Made by a program: the position numbers and the translations under genes. A stretch of 64,000 nt of DNA from an uncultured Rhizobiaceae group bacterium (GTDB taxonomy: Bacteria > Pseudomonadota > Alphaproteobacteria > Rhizobiales > Rhizobiaceae), in contig CALIOE010000095.1 of assembly GCA_938044775.1 (NCBI GenBank), positions 1-64,000 of the forward strand. Direction: 5' to 3'. How positions within the stretch are numbered: position 1 is the stretch's first letter; every line of letters starts with the position of its first letter. The notes below the pieces were generated by a model that saw nothing but the letters and a program-made list of their open reading frames with translations, had not been told where the DNA came from and did no database searches. Shown piece by piece: positions 17,875 through 27,893 of the stretch.

Positions 17875-18378
17875 ATGAAGCCGGGAGGTCTAAAATTGAT
17901 ACATATCATATCAAAGAAGGACGGGCCGCGCCGCGAAGACGTTGCAGCAAAGCGAATTATCAAGGAAAATCGCTCAACGATTGAAGCTCTTGCCAATCAG
18001 TTTTCTGGCGGAGCCTACTCTGCGATGCGGCAACCACCCAACCCACCGGAGCCGGAGCAATTTGTTCGCCGACATGTAGTCGGAGCCAGGAACAACGTGG
18101 TTGCCCCAACCCGTGCTGCCTATGTCCGCGTCAGTCTGAATGGCAGGGTTGTGGTTGTTGATGGTGATTCCAACAAACAATTGCATTTCCTGGGCGAAAT
18201 ACGAACTCACGAGAACGATCAGAAGTTTATTTTGGCGACCAAGCGAAACAAATTCTATTCGCCGATGGACGACAAACTCTCACGTAAACTGGCAAAACTT
18301 GATCACAAAACCATCAACGAGGATTTCTCCGAAGAAAGCCTTGCGGCTGAAATACACGAGGTTCTGAGGCTGGGATAA
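17875..18378 (+). CDS. Hypothetical protein between ADH and sigma54 activator
   Basis: MKPGGLKLIHIISKKDGPRREDVAAKRIIKENRS...; protein-like, family unknown. Confidence 0.6.
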   Translation: MKPGGLKLIHIISKKDGPRREDVAAKRIIKENRSTIEALANQFSGGAYSAMRQPPNPPEPEQFVRRHVVGARNNVVAPTRAAYVRVSLNGRVVVVDGDSNKQLHFLGEIRTHENDQKFILATKRNKFYSPMDDKLSRKLAKLDHKTINEDFSEESLAAEIHEVLRLG

Positions 18379-18473
18379 TTACTAAACCCTAGCGGGTTTC
18401 ATTCAACGGTAAATGCGAGCGCGAGCTCGGGGAGAGTATTTATCGAAAATTGGACGCGCGGATTGGTGTCGAA

Positions 18474-20507
18474 ATGGTTCAGACAGGCGCCCGAAGCGGG
18501 ACGGCTCAAACTCCCGCATTGTTTCGTTACGACGAACGCCAGGTGATGACAGCCTGGGAGTCGTTTCTGACAGGTGGCGACGAACAAACCTTCTCCTGCG
18601 TTCGGTCGCTGGTCAGAGATTCCTGGGCGAGGTGCAAATCCCGGGGAGTGGATGCACGTGGCACCGGAGCCACATTGTGCAATGACCCTGAATATCTGCA
18701 TCAACTCAACGAGAAAAATCAGGATCTGTTACAGGCATCGACAGGTTCTCTCCTGATGTTGAGACATCTTCTGGAGGGCACACCGGCAATGGTACTCCTG
18801 ACCGATCGGGATGGGGTAATTCTCGAAAGCTTCGGCAGTTCCCGTACGTTGGAATCCGGCAGGGATATCCATCTCGAAGTGGGAGGAGGCTGGAATGAGA
18901 AAGTAGCTGGTACAAATGGCATCGGCACCGCATTGCGCACCGGCAAGCCTGTACTCATTCACGCAGCAGAACATTATTGTCAGGACGTCAAGGCGTGGAC
19001 CTGTATCGCGGCTCCGATATTCGACCCCTTCGATGGCAGCACAGCCGGCGTGGTGGATTTGTCAGGCCCGACAGAAATCTTTCAGCGCCACAATATGACC
19101 GTACCGGTCATTGCTGCACGGCAGATCGAACAGGTTCTGCACCAGCGAGGCAATGATGAGCGGTTACAGTTGATGGAGGCCTGTTTCAACAATACTCCAA
19201 CCACCCGTGACGATGACGGACTTGTCGTGCTCGACCGAAATGGTCGGGTTGTTTTTCACAAAAACGCGCCGAGACTGGCGATTGATGGAAAACCCAAACG
19301 GCAGATCAAGGCGGGTGACTATTTATACGCTGCGAAAACCAACATGACCGAAGCCGATATCGCGAACTCATTGTCGGTTGGCTATAGCCCGGAAAAAATA
19401 CAGCCTTTGCGATACGACAACAAACTGTGTGGCACCGCAGTGGTGTTTGAAGGTCGAAAACGTTCTCCCGTAGTACCAGTTTCGCTGCCAGCGTCGTTTT
19501 CGAAGCCGAATCCTGTCGCTGACAACGGCATAGCCTGGCCGCTCATTTTGGGGACATCCGAGAAATTCCGACAAGTTATTGACAAGGTTGGACGCATCGC
19601 GGCCGGTAAGGGATCGGTTTTGATCGATGGCGAGACCGGAGTTGGAAAGGAACTCTTTGGACAGCTGTTTTATGCTCACACTGCCGCCGACAAGAACGTT
19701 CCCTTTGTCACAGTAAACTGTGGCGCCATTACCAAGGATCTGTTTGGCGGGGAACTGTTCGGTCACGTTCCCGGAGCGTTCACAGGAGCCTTGCGTGAAG
19801 GGAAAAAGGGGAAATTCGAAGAAGCCAGCGGCGGCATTTTGTGCCTTGATGAAATCGGTGAAATGCCACTGGATGTGCAGCCCTTCCTGCTTCGTGCACT
19901 GGAGGAAAAAGTGATATACCGGCTTGGTGACAGCAAGCCTCGACCTGCCGACGTTCGCCTGGTGGCTCTCACCAACCGGAACCTGCTTGATGAAGTTGAC
20001 GCCGGAACCTTTCGAAGAGATCTCTACTACCGGATTGGCGGGATAAGAATCTCAATCCCACCATTGCGGGAGCGTGGCGACGATTTTTCAATACTGATCG
20101 ACCATTTCAACAGATTGTTCGCGAGCGAGTACGACGAAGATCTGCTGCAATTTACAGATGAAACGCTGGAGGCGCTTTCTCACTATTCCTGGCCCGGAAA
20201 TGTTCGCGAGTTGCGCAATTTTGTCGAGAACCTGCATCTCACCTCCCAGGACCGACTTGTCCGACAAGCCGACCTCAAAAATTCAGGCCTTGATTTGGAA
20301 GGCCACGAGGATTCGGGAGACGAGCAACATTTGACTCGATTGCCCGGCTTGCCCCCCGACCTGGCGAACTTGCAAACCCTTGCGATCAAAAAGGCGATTG
20401 AAGAAAACAACGGCAATCTGACTCTGACGGCCAAACAGCTCGGCATTGCACGCAGTACTCTTTATCGAAGAATGGAGCAGAGCGGCATCAAACGCAGCTT
20501 CAACTAG
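18474..20507 (+). CDS. Sigma54-dependent transcriptional activator (AcoR-type: GAF + AAA+ + Fis HTH)
   Basis: GETGVGKELFGQLFY Walker A, PGAFTGALREGKKGKFEEA (GAFTGA), SWPGNVRELRN, C-terminal ITLTAKQLGIARSTLYRRM-like Fis HTH (NLTLTAKQLGIARSTLYRRME). Confidence 0.95.
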   Translation: MVQTGARSGTAQTPALFRYDERQVMTAWESFLTGGDEQTFSCVRSLVRDSWARCKSRGVDARGTGATLCNDPEYLHQLNEKNQDLLQASTGSLLMLRHLLEGTPAMVLLTDRDGVILESFGSSRTLESGRDIHLEVGGGWNEKVAGTNGIGTALRTGKPVLIHAAEHYCQDVKAWTCIAAPIFDPFDGSTAGVVDLSGPTEIFQRHNMTVPVIAARQIEQVLHQRGNDERLQLMEACFNNTPTTRDDDGLVVLDRNGRVVFHKNAPRLAIDGKPKRQIKAGDYLYAAKTNMTEADIANSLSVGYSPEKIQPLRYDNKLCGTAVVFEGRKRSPVVPVSLPASFSKPNPVADNGIAWPLILGTSEKFRQVIDKVGRIAAGKGSVLIDGETGVGKELFGQLFYAHTAADKNVPFVTVNCGAITKDLFGGELFGHVPGAFTGALREGKKGKFEEASGGILCLDEIGEMPLDVQPFLLRALEEKVIYRLGDSKPRPADVRLVALTNRNLLDEVDAGTFRRDLYYRIGGIRISIPPLRERGDDFSILIDHFNRLFASEYDEDLLQFTDETLEALSHYSWPGNVRELRNFVENLHLTSQDRLVRQADLKNSGLDLEGHEDSGDEQHLTRLPGLPPDLANLQTLAIKKAIEENNGNLTLTAKQLGIARSTLYRRMEQSGIKRSFN

Positions 20508-20771
20508 GTCCTGTCCTGATTGCCGCTCTCCAGGACGCGAGAATTCCCGGAAAGGTCCGGCTCAATATCTCCATGGGGAAGGCCTGCATTGTGGCTGGTC
20601 ATGCGAACCCGCGGGGTCAATGCACAGTCTCAGGTTGAACCAATAGGTCCCGAGACACCCGCGGGCCGACAATCGTTACCGATAAATGTGTTTTTGCCGG
20701 ACAGCTGTCATCCATTGCGGCTGTTCGTGATGCTGGTCGGGCAACCGTTTTCATCATTGACATATTGTTTT

Positions 20772-21350
20772 ATGACAAGTAATGAAAATAAAACGGCAAG
20801 TTTTGGAACGGAGAACATGCCTCGTTCACTCATTCAGGTGGCACGCGCCACGTTATTGGGCCTGGTCGTATTTGCGGCTTACTACCCTTACAAATTGCTG
20901 ACGACCTTCGTTCCATTTGCTTTTTCGGGTGCCGCTTCCTGGCAGTCCCATTGGATGGTGGATGATGCAGCGCTCGTTCCTTTCTGGGGGCGGCTCGCTC
21001 AATTCGGCCTCTGGGTACCAACCATGGTAGCGACCCAGATTATGATCCTCCTGGCAATTTATCTGGTTTGGCTCTTTCAACGCGAGGTACTTTTCGAACA
21101 CACCACTATTCGCGTGTTGAAATGGCTTGGCGGTTCGGCTGCGCTCGCTGCGGTTTTCGCTCTCATTGCGTTCGCCTTTGACGCCTGGTGGTTAACATCA
21201 TGGAATACGGAGCTGCCGAGGCGCGCCATTCAATTCCATTTTGAAAGCGGTGAAATGGGAGTGCTTCTTTGCGGGTTGGGATTGTTTCTACTGGGTCATG
21301 TTCTTGAGATCGCAGCATTCAAACAAAATGAAAATGAGGACATCATCTGA
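20772..21350 (+). CDS. DUF2975-like membrane protein
   Basis: Several hydrophobic helices; overlaps next DUF2975-like gene and is followed by a small XRE protein. Confidence 0.65.
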   Translation: MTSNENKTASFGTENMPRSLIQVARATLLGLVVFAAYYPYKLLTTFVPFAFSGAASWQSHWMVDDAALVPFWGRLAQFGLWVPTMVATQIMILLAIYLVWLFQREVLFEHTTIRVLKWLGGSAALAAVFALIAFAFDAWWLTSWNTELPRRAIQFHFESGEMGVLLCGLGLFLLGHVLEIAAFKQNENEDII

Positions 21351-21892
21351 TGACCACAGGCCGAAACTTCATGCGCGTGCAAACCGGCGCACTTATACTG
21401 ATGATTGTGGTGGCCGCCGAGATGATCCGCTACCTGATCACCTCACTGAACCGGGCGCTCAACTTTTCTTTCTGGGAACCCCGCATGTGGAACACGCACC
21501 ATCTCGTCGATCCCAATACCGTCGTGGAAATGGGCCCACGCATTGGATATTTCACGGTTTGGAGCACGGTCATTCTGCTGTCGACCCTCGCCTTTCTGGC
21601 GGCCCTGCAATTGCTGAACAACGTCCGCAGGGGCAAAATTTATCATCCGAAAACTGCGGCATATGTCAGCCGACTCGGATTGATCCTCGCGATTGCGATG
21701 ATCGCCGACCAGATTTTTCACTCAATCGACTCCTGGCTATTGACCCGTTCGAACTCTGAACCATTGGGTATCCATTGGGGCTATGATCCTTCAGACATCA
21801 AAACGCTTATCATGGCCACTATCCTTTTCCTTTTCGGTTGGGTGATGCGACAGGGCATCGTGATCGACCGGGAAAACAGCGAGTTTGTCTAA
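21350..21892 (+). CDS. DUF2975 family membrane protein
   Basis: LNNVRRGKIYHPKTAAYVSRLGLILAIAMIADQIF, LIMATILFLFGWVMRQGIVIDRENSEFV. Confidence 0.75.
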   Translation: MTTGRNFMRVQTGALILMIVVAAEMIRYLITSLNRALNFSFWEPRMWNTHHLVDPNTVVEMGPRIGYFTVWSTVILLSTLAFLAALQLLNNVRRGKIYHPKTAAYVSRLGLILAIAMIADQIFHSIDSWLLTRSNSEPLGIHWGYDPSDIKTLIMATILFLFGWVMRQGIVIDRENSEFV

Positions 21893-22098
21893 TGGAAATT
21901 ATCGTCAACCTTGATGTCGTTCTGGCGCAGCGCAAAATGAAGTCGCGCGAACTCGCTGAGCACGTTGGCATAACGGAGCAAAATTTGAGCCGCCTGAAAT
22001 CCGGAAAGGCCAGAGGCGTTCGTTTTGAAACGCTTGCCAGGATTTGCGACGCGCTCGACTGTCAGCCGGGCGATCTGTTCGAAGCGCGTCGCTCCTAA
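21892..22098 (+). CDS. Small XRE/Cro-type HTH regulator (YozG-like)
   Basis: MEIIVNLDVVLAQRKMKSRELAEHVGITEQNLSRLKSGKARGVRFETLARICDALDCQPGDLFEARRS; ATG overlaps preceding TAA. Confidence 0.88.
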   Translation: MEIIVNLDVVLAQRKMKSRELAEHVGITEQNLSRLKSGKARGVRFETLARICDALDCQPGDLFEARRS

Positions 22099-22247
22099 CC
22101 TGTTGCAACAACGACAGCCCGACGCACCATTCAGCGTCCAGTCCGTTCGCTTTGGCTACATCGGACCACACCCATCTGTGGCGTGGGTGCTACCGGCATT
22201 CGTATGCTAAGAATAGAAACCAAGGTAACCATTTGAACCAGACCGGA

Positions 22248-23081
22248 ATGATCTACAGCACGCGACCTGCATCTTCAAAACTTGCTCCCTTCGTAAAATC
22301 GATCTGGTGCTATGCAGACAGCCCAAAGCATCGTGTGGAAGCGGTCTTGCCGCGGATTCGCCCACAGCTTCTGGTAAATCTTCACAAAACGAAAATGTCT
22401 CTCATGAGCGAGGCCGGCACCGTATTGTCTTCCGCCGGACCCGTTGCTCTGCAGGGCGTATTGACACGGCGGTTTGTCATTGACGCAGAGTTGAAGCGAA
22501 AAATCTGCGGCGTTGAGTTCGAGCCGGGTGGACTGAGCGTGTTTACGGATCGGGAGGCAGTCCACTTTTGCGACTGCGTGACTGACGCACGCGAAATATG
22601 GGGCAGTGTTTCCACAGAGTTGCATGCCTCTCTCTCCGCGACAGTTGATGCCGGCAGGCAATGTGAAATCCTGGAGTCCTTTCTGATTGATCATTTGGTT
22701 CCCCGACCGGAGGAAGACGCTCTTCTCGAACAAGTGCTGACCGGTATTCAAAATGATCTGCGAATACAGGACATTCAGAAAGGCTTAGGTCTGTCTCAGA
22801 GAAAACTGCATGAATTGTTCGATCGCCGTATCGGTGTGCGCCCGAAACTCTTTGCGAGAATTCTGCGCCTTTCCGCCAGCCTTTCCGGGTTCGAGGAAAG
22901 GTCTTCGCTGGCTGGCCTTGCTCAGGAAAACGGCTACTCCGATCAGGCTCACTGCTCCAGAGAGTTTCGCCAGCTCGCTGGAACGAGCCCGGGCGCCCAT
23001 AAGCCCATCGCACGGCAGCCCAACCATGGAGAGTTTCGGACGGATAAAATGTTCAAGACCCGGAAAAATACGTCGGCCTAA
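22248..23081 (+). CDS. AraC family transcriptional regulator
   Basis: C-terminal IQDIQKGLGLSQRKLHELFDRRIGVRPKLFARILRL...LAQENGYSDQAHCSREFRQLAGTSPG. Confidence 0.9.
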   Translation: MIYSTRPASSKLAPFVKSIWCYADSPKHRVEAVLPRIRPQLLVNLHKTKMSLMSEAGTVLSSAGPVALQGVLTRRFVIDAELKRKICGVEFEPGGLSVFTDREAVHFCDCVTDAREIWGSVSTELHASLSATVDAGRQCEILESFLIDHLVPRPEEDALLEQVLTGIQNDLRIQDIQKGLGLSQRKLHELFDRRIGVRPKLFARILRLSASLSGFEERSSLAGLAQENGYSDQAHCSREFRQLAGTSPGAHKPIARQPNHGEFRTDKMFKTRKNTSA

Positions 23082-23116
23082 GATGGAGGACAAAGTCAAC
23101 GAAACCGAGGACGACT

Positions 23117-23551
23117 ATGCCCACCCACACAAATTTATACCCGAGATTGATCGTGGCGGAACCAGACAACACATTGGAGTTTTATCGCAAGGTTTTGGGA
23201 GCCGTGTTAATCGAGCGCTTCGTTGACCAGGAAAAGCGCATGGTCCATGCCGCTTTTTCGGTCGGTGAGGCAGTACTGTCCATGGCTCAATCGGTGAAGG
23301 CTTGGGGCTTACACGACCCGTTAAGCCTGGGTGGTTCGCCCTGCCTGCTTCATCTGTCGGTCGAAGCTCCAGACGAGATTGCATCAAAATTCGTTGTCGA
23401 GGGCGGCGAAATCATAATCCCGATCGAAGACAGGCCTTATGGAAAGAGAGAGGGACGCGTATCCGATCCGGCCGGACATTTATGGATTCTCAGCAAAACA
23501 ATCGAGACGGTTGATGAAGAGGAAATCTCCCGACGCCTCCGCAGCGGCTAG
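23117..23551 (+). CDS. VOC/PhnB-like glyoxalase family protein
   Basis: LYPRLIVAEPDNTLEFYRKVLGAVLIERF...GGSPCLLHLSVEAPDE...RVSDPAGHLWILSKTIE. Confidence 0.88.
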   Translation: MPTHTNLYPRLIVAEPDNTLEFYRKVLGAVLIERFVDQEKRMVHAAFSVGEAVLSMAQSVKAWGLHDPLSLGGSPCLLHLSVEAPDEIASKFVVEGGEIIIPIEDRPYGKREGRVSDPAGHLWILSKTIETVDEEEISRRLRSG

Positions 23552-23782
23552 TCATGTTCAATCTGCCGCCACTTCAGCTGCAATTGAGAACAGATCGACT
23601 TGGCCCGAACCAATGGGCAGGCTGCTCGGCAATCAGCAAGTTCCGGCACCCGGATTTGGTGGCTGAAATGCACCGTAACTGATCTCGTTGAACATGGCCG
23701 TTGTAATTGATTCAGATCAAAGAAATGCGATCAAAAACTCCCTTTGCTGGATGGAACGGCGGCCTCAATCTTACGGGAAACC

Positions 23783-24604
23783 ATGACACTGAAGTGCATT
23801 CTTGCGTATCTGCCATCAACCGAAGGCGCAGACAACGTGCTCCGGGTCGCCAGAAAACTAGCGGAGTTCCACCAGGCCAGACTGATTGGAATTCACGTCA
23901 TCCCGGTTATTCTGGCATCCAGCGTTCCGCGTTATCCAATTCCCAATGACTTTCTGCGCGCTGAACAAGAGATTAGAAAACAGCAAGCAGAGACGCTGAC
24001 CCGGAAATTCGATGATGAGACCACAGACATAAGTGATCGCACCGAATGGATATTGATAGATACCCAAACCGGCACAATGGCCGAGCATGTGTTGGAACAT
24101 GCATTGACCGCAGATCTGATTGTCGTGCCGCATCAGGAAGACTATCCGCTGGATGCCACGGCGGACATCGGGTCAGAACTGACCTTAACATCTGGGCGGC
24201 CGGTGATCGTTGTTCCGACTGCTGCCAAAATCCCGACTGTTGGTGAAAATGTTCTGCTGGCCTGGAAACCTGCTCGGGAGGCAACGAGAGCGTTCTTCGA
24301 TTCCCTTCCGATCATGAAACATGCCAGCTCCACTCACGTCGTCGCGGTGGACGAAGGAGGCGCGAATGACCGGGAGTTGCAGGCGGTGTGTTCTGCCCTG
24401 TCAGATCACGGTGTTGATGCGACTTACCGGCTTTTGAGGGGAAAAGAAGCTGGCCCTGGTTTGCTTGAAGAAGTGCACAATCTGAACTGCGATCTGCTGA
24501 TAATGGGTTGCTACGGGCGCTCAAGGTTCAGGGAGATGGTTTTTGGCGGAGCCACCAGATACATTCTGCGCAAAATGGATGTTCCAGTCCTGATGTCTCA
24601 TTAG
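23783..24604 (+). CDS. Universal stress protein (tandem USP domains)
   Basis: N-terminal USP-like fold and C-terminal LLEEVHNLNCDLLIMGCYGRSRFREMVFGGATRYILRKMDVPVLMSH. Confidence 0.9.
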   Translation: MTLKCILAYLPSTEGADNVLRVARKLAEFHQARLIGIHVIPVILASSVPRYPIPNDFLRAEQEIRKQQAETLTRKFDDETTDISDRTEWILIDTQTGTMAEHVLEHALTADLIVVPHQEDYPLDATADIGSELTLTSGRPVIVVPTAAKIPTVGENVLLAWKPAREATRAFFDSLPIMKHASSTHVVAVDEGGANDRELQAVCSALSDHGVDATYRLLRGKEAGPGLLEEVHNLNCDLLIMGCYGRSRFREMVFGGATRYILRKMDVPVLMSH

Positions 24605-24742
24605 AACCAACATGGTTGTCTGTGCCGGACACTTTAGCTCACGCTTCCAGGGAGGCGGTGCTGGTCGTTGGAACAACTGTGCTTGTTCCAGGAGTCCATG
24701 CCCGATAAACCTGTTCGCTCATTGCAGCGTTGGGATACAATT

Positions 24743-25720
24743 ATGAGCATACGGGTGGGCATCGTCGGGATCAGCGGATTTGGCGGCGGTGAGTCGATGC
24801 GACTGGTCGCAAGTCATCCTGATTTCGAGCTGATCTACGCCGCTGGAGCCGGTAGCGCCGGCAGCCGGTTGGCTGACCGCTTCCCCGGCCTGCCGGCTAA
24901 ACTGGGTGAGTTGGTGATCGAGAAATGGGACCCTGAGACTCTGCCAAAGCTCGATTTGCTGTTCGTGTCGCTGCCCACGGGCACCTCGGCAGAGGCGTTG
25001 GCGCTCGTGCCCAGCCATGTGAAGATCGTCGACATCGGCGGCGACCATCGCTACGCCGAGGGTTGGGCTTACGGCCTGGCCGACATATGGCCCGACCAGA
25101 TCGAGGGAAATATCCGGGTTGCCAATCCCGGCTGCTTCCCTGCGGCAACGCTGAGCGCGCTGGCTCCTCTGCTGGTCAACCAGCTCATCGAGCCTGGCAA
25201 TATTGTGATCGACGCCAAGACCGGAATCTCCGGTGCAGGCCGGGGCAGTTCCGACAGCAAATTCGGTTACGCCGAGAGCAATGAGAACCTGGTTCCCTAC
25301 GGTTTGCTCAAGCACGTTCACATGCCGGAGATGACCAGGACAATTGAGCGGTTGAGCAGCGGCAAAGCAGACGGGCTGGTATTCACACCACATTTGGTGC
25401 CAATGACCCGCGGCGTGTTAGTCACCATCTATTGCCGCGGCCGCGCCACCACGAGTCAGTGCCTGGATGCGGCCCGTAGCTTCTACGCTGAGCGAGCATT
25501 TGTCCGCGTGACCGACAAGCCGCCGCAGACTAAGTGGGCTACCGGCTCGAACCTCGCATTCGTCAGTTATGCAGCTGATCCAGAGCGCAACCTGGTGATC
25601 GCGATGGGCGTTGTCGATAATCTTGGCAAAGGAGCGGCCGGTCATGCAGTGCAGAATGCGAACCTGATCTGCGGCCTGCCAGAGACCACAGGGCTGGACA
25701 GCGTACCTGTCTGGCCGTGA
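24743..25720 (+). CDS. argC: N-acetyl-gamma-glutamyl-phosphate reductase
   Basis: MSIRVGIVGISGFGGGESMRLVASHPDFEL..., catalytic VANPGCFPAATLSALAPLL, KTGISGAGRG, HVHMPEM. Confidence 0.88.
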   Translation: MSIRVGIVGISGFGGGESMRLVASHPDFELIYAAGAGSAGSRLADRFPGLPAKLGELVIEKWDPETLPKLDLLFVSLPTGTSAEALALVPSHVKIVDIGGDHRYAEGWAYGLADIWPDQIEGNIRVANPGCFPAATLSALAPLLVNQLIEPGNIVIDAKTGISGAGRGSSDSKFGYAESNENLVPYGLLKHVHMPEMTRTIERLSSGKADGLVFTPHLVPMTRGVLVTIYCRGRATTSQCLDAARSFYAERAFVRVTDKPPQTKWATGSNLAFVSYAADPERNLVIAMGVVDNLGKGAAGHAVQNANLICGLPETTGLDSVPVWP

Positions 25721-26140
25721 GGCATTTGGTGCCGTGGGAAGCTCAAGCGTGCTCGGATGGCACCCGCATCGGGTATGGTTATGCTGAGTTCTGAACAAAC
25801 CGGTGACACCCGCAGAGGAACACCAACGGGCAGCTCCTGACGGTCAATGGGCTGGCCGGCTTCACCTGGCTTCATCAGTCAGACTCGTAGGGAATTTGCC
25901 ATCCGACTTCGACAGTGTGCGGTTGAACAACCGCCGACCAAACACTAAACTGCTGCCTGTCGAAATGGAGATTTTATGTCCCGGTAAGGTGGGAAGGCAA
26001 CAGCCCTCCCGATGCAAAAACAGCAACTGATATGCGCCGCCAGTGACTGACAGCGGGTAGTTGCGATTTGCCGATTTGAGCATTCCTTACCATTGGGCTC
26101 GAGCATCGGCTCGCGTTCACGACATGAAAGTTGTTCCACG

Positions 26141-27223
26141 ATGAAACGTGACCATTTCCAGTTTCTTCCGCTAAGTCCGGGCGATGAAGGGTCAAGACAA
26201 CACCTGTCTCCCCTTGCGGCGCTGGGCTGGCAGCCGTTTTTTTCCCAGCAAACCGACATAGATGAACTGGCCGAAATGCCACCCGTTCGCGTCGTCGAAG
26301 TGCATCGCAATGCTCTGCATGTTCTCGGCGAAGACATCGACGAGACAATACCGCCCCTGCCTGACGTAACCGTCGGCGACTGGTTGTTGCTCAATCGCGA
26401 ACATTCGAAATTCAGCCGGGTTCTGGAACGAAAGAGCCTGATCAAGCGACGCGCGGCCGGAACAGATCGCCAGGAGCAACTGATTGGCGCCAACATTGAT
26501 ACCGCCTTTATCGTTACGTCCTGCAATCAGGACTTCAACGTTGCCCGCCTTGAACGCTATGTCGTTCTGGCCTTTGAAGCAGACATCACACCAGTGATTG
26601 TCCTCACAAAGACTGATCTGACCTCTGCCCACCAACCTTATGTCGACAAGGCCGGGACGATCTCCGATCGGATTGCGATCGTCGCTCTGGATGCAAGAGG
26701 TGACGAGCCTGGGACCAAGCTGGTGAGCTGGTGCAAACCGGGTGCAACTGTCGCATTCCTGGGGTCATCCGGAGTCGGCAAATCGACACTGGCCAACGCC
26801 CTGTTGGACACCCGGTCAATTGCAACTCAATCTATCCGCGAAGATGATGCCAAAGGACGGCATACCACGACGCGACGGCAACTTTACCCGATGCGGAATG
26901 GCGGGTTGGTGCTGGACACTCCCGGTATGCGCGAATTGCAGCTCACAGATGCAGCTTCCGGCATTGAGGATGTATTTTCGGACATTCGCGATCTCTCGAC
27001 CCAATGCCGATTCAATGATTGCAGACACGAAACAGAGCCCGGCTGCGCTGTTTTGGAGGCGGTTGAAAACAGTGAGATCGACCCCGCACGAATTGATCGT
27101 TGGCGCAAACTCATGGCGGAAGAGGCTTTCAACTCTGCCAGCCTGGCTGAACGCCGGGCCAAGGACAAAGCTTTCGGCAAGATGGTTCGCAAAATCACCC
27201 AACACAAGAGCAAAAGGAGGTAG
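26141..27223 (+). CDS. rsgA: Ribosome small subunit-dependent GTPase A
   Basis: FLGSSGVGKSTLANALL, TRRQLYPMRNGGLVLDTPGMRELQL, C-terminal Zn motif CRFNDCRHETEPGCAV. Confidence 0.94.
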   Translation: MKRDHFQFLPLSPGDEGSRQHLSPLAALGWQPFFSQQTDIDELAEMPPVRVVEVHRNALHVLGEDIDETIPPLPDVTVGDWLLLNREHSKFSRVLERKSLIKRRAAGTDRQEQLIGANIDTAFIVTSCNQDFNVARLERYVVLAFEADITPVIVLTKTDLTSAHQPYVDKAGTISDRIAIVALDARGDEPGTKLVSWCKPGATVAFLGSSGVGKSTLANALLDTRSIATQSIREDDAKGRHTTTRRQLYPMRNGGLVLDTPGMRELQLTDAASGIEDVFSDIRDLSTQCRFNDCRHETEPGCAVLEAVENSEIDPARIDRWRKLMAEEAFNSASLAERRAKDKAFGKMVRKITQHKSKRR

Positions 27224-27379
27224 CCGGATGCCGACTGACAGATCAGGCCGGATCGTCTGACACGATCTGTTCACTGCCTGCACAAAACGCTCGATAATGT
27301 TTTTCCAACAGGTCGCACAGTGGGCGTTTGAAACAGAGCGAGCCACAGACTTTGTATGGGGCGGTGGCGAGAAGGACTT

Positions 27380-27619
27380 CGTTCCGGCCCTGCCGGGTGG
27401 CTCGCCTTGCCTACTTCATCTGTCGGTCGAAGCTCCGGACGAAATCGCATCAAGATACATAGCCGGGGGCGGCAAAATCATCATCCCGATAGAAGACAGG
27501 TCTTATGGAATGAGAGAGCGTCGCGTATTGGACCCGGCGTGACATTTGTGGATTCTCAGCGAGACTATCGAGACAGTTAATGCGGTAGAAATCTTACGAC
27601 GCCTTCGCGGCAGCTAATC
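27380..27619 (+). pseudogene. Decayed 3' duplicate of the VOC gene at 23117-23551
   Basis: GGSPCLLHLSVEAPDEIASRYIAGGGKIIIPIEDRSYGMRERRVLDPA*HLWILSETIETVNAVEILRRLRGS; in-frame TGA at 27540-27542; N-terminal half missing. Confidence 0.85.
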
Positions 27620-27893
27620 AAGTTCGGGAAGCAATTCACCTGGCAAATGTGAAATCGGACCCCCTTCATCCGACTGAGTTTGCAACGTCCCATGTCCCGA
27701 ATGGGTCGAGAGATCGCAAGTGATTTTTGGCCCAACACCAACCCGAGCCGACGGGCAGGAATCATCACAGTCAACAAGTTCGGTTGCCGGATTGGATCGG
27801 CAAAGATGGCCGGGACCAGCAGACCGAGACATCCTGCGTCATCTATTGTAGAGCTGGGAATGCTAAATGGGATTGGGCCGGACGAGGGAACTG

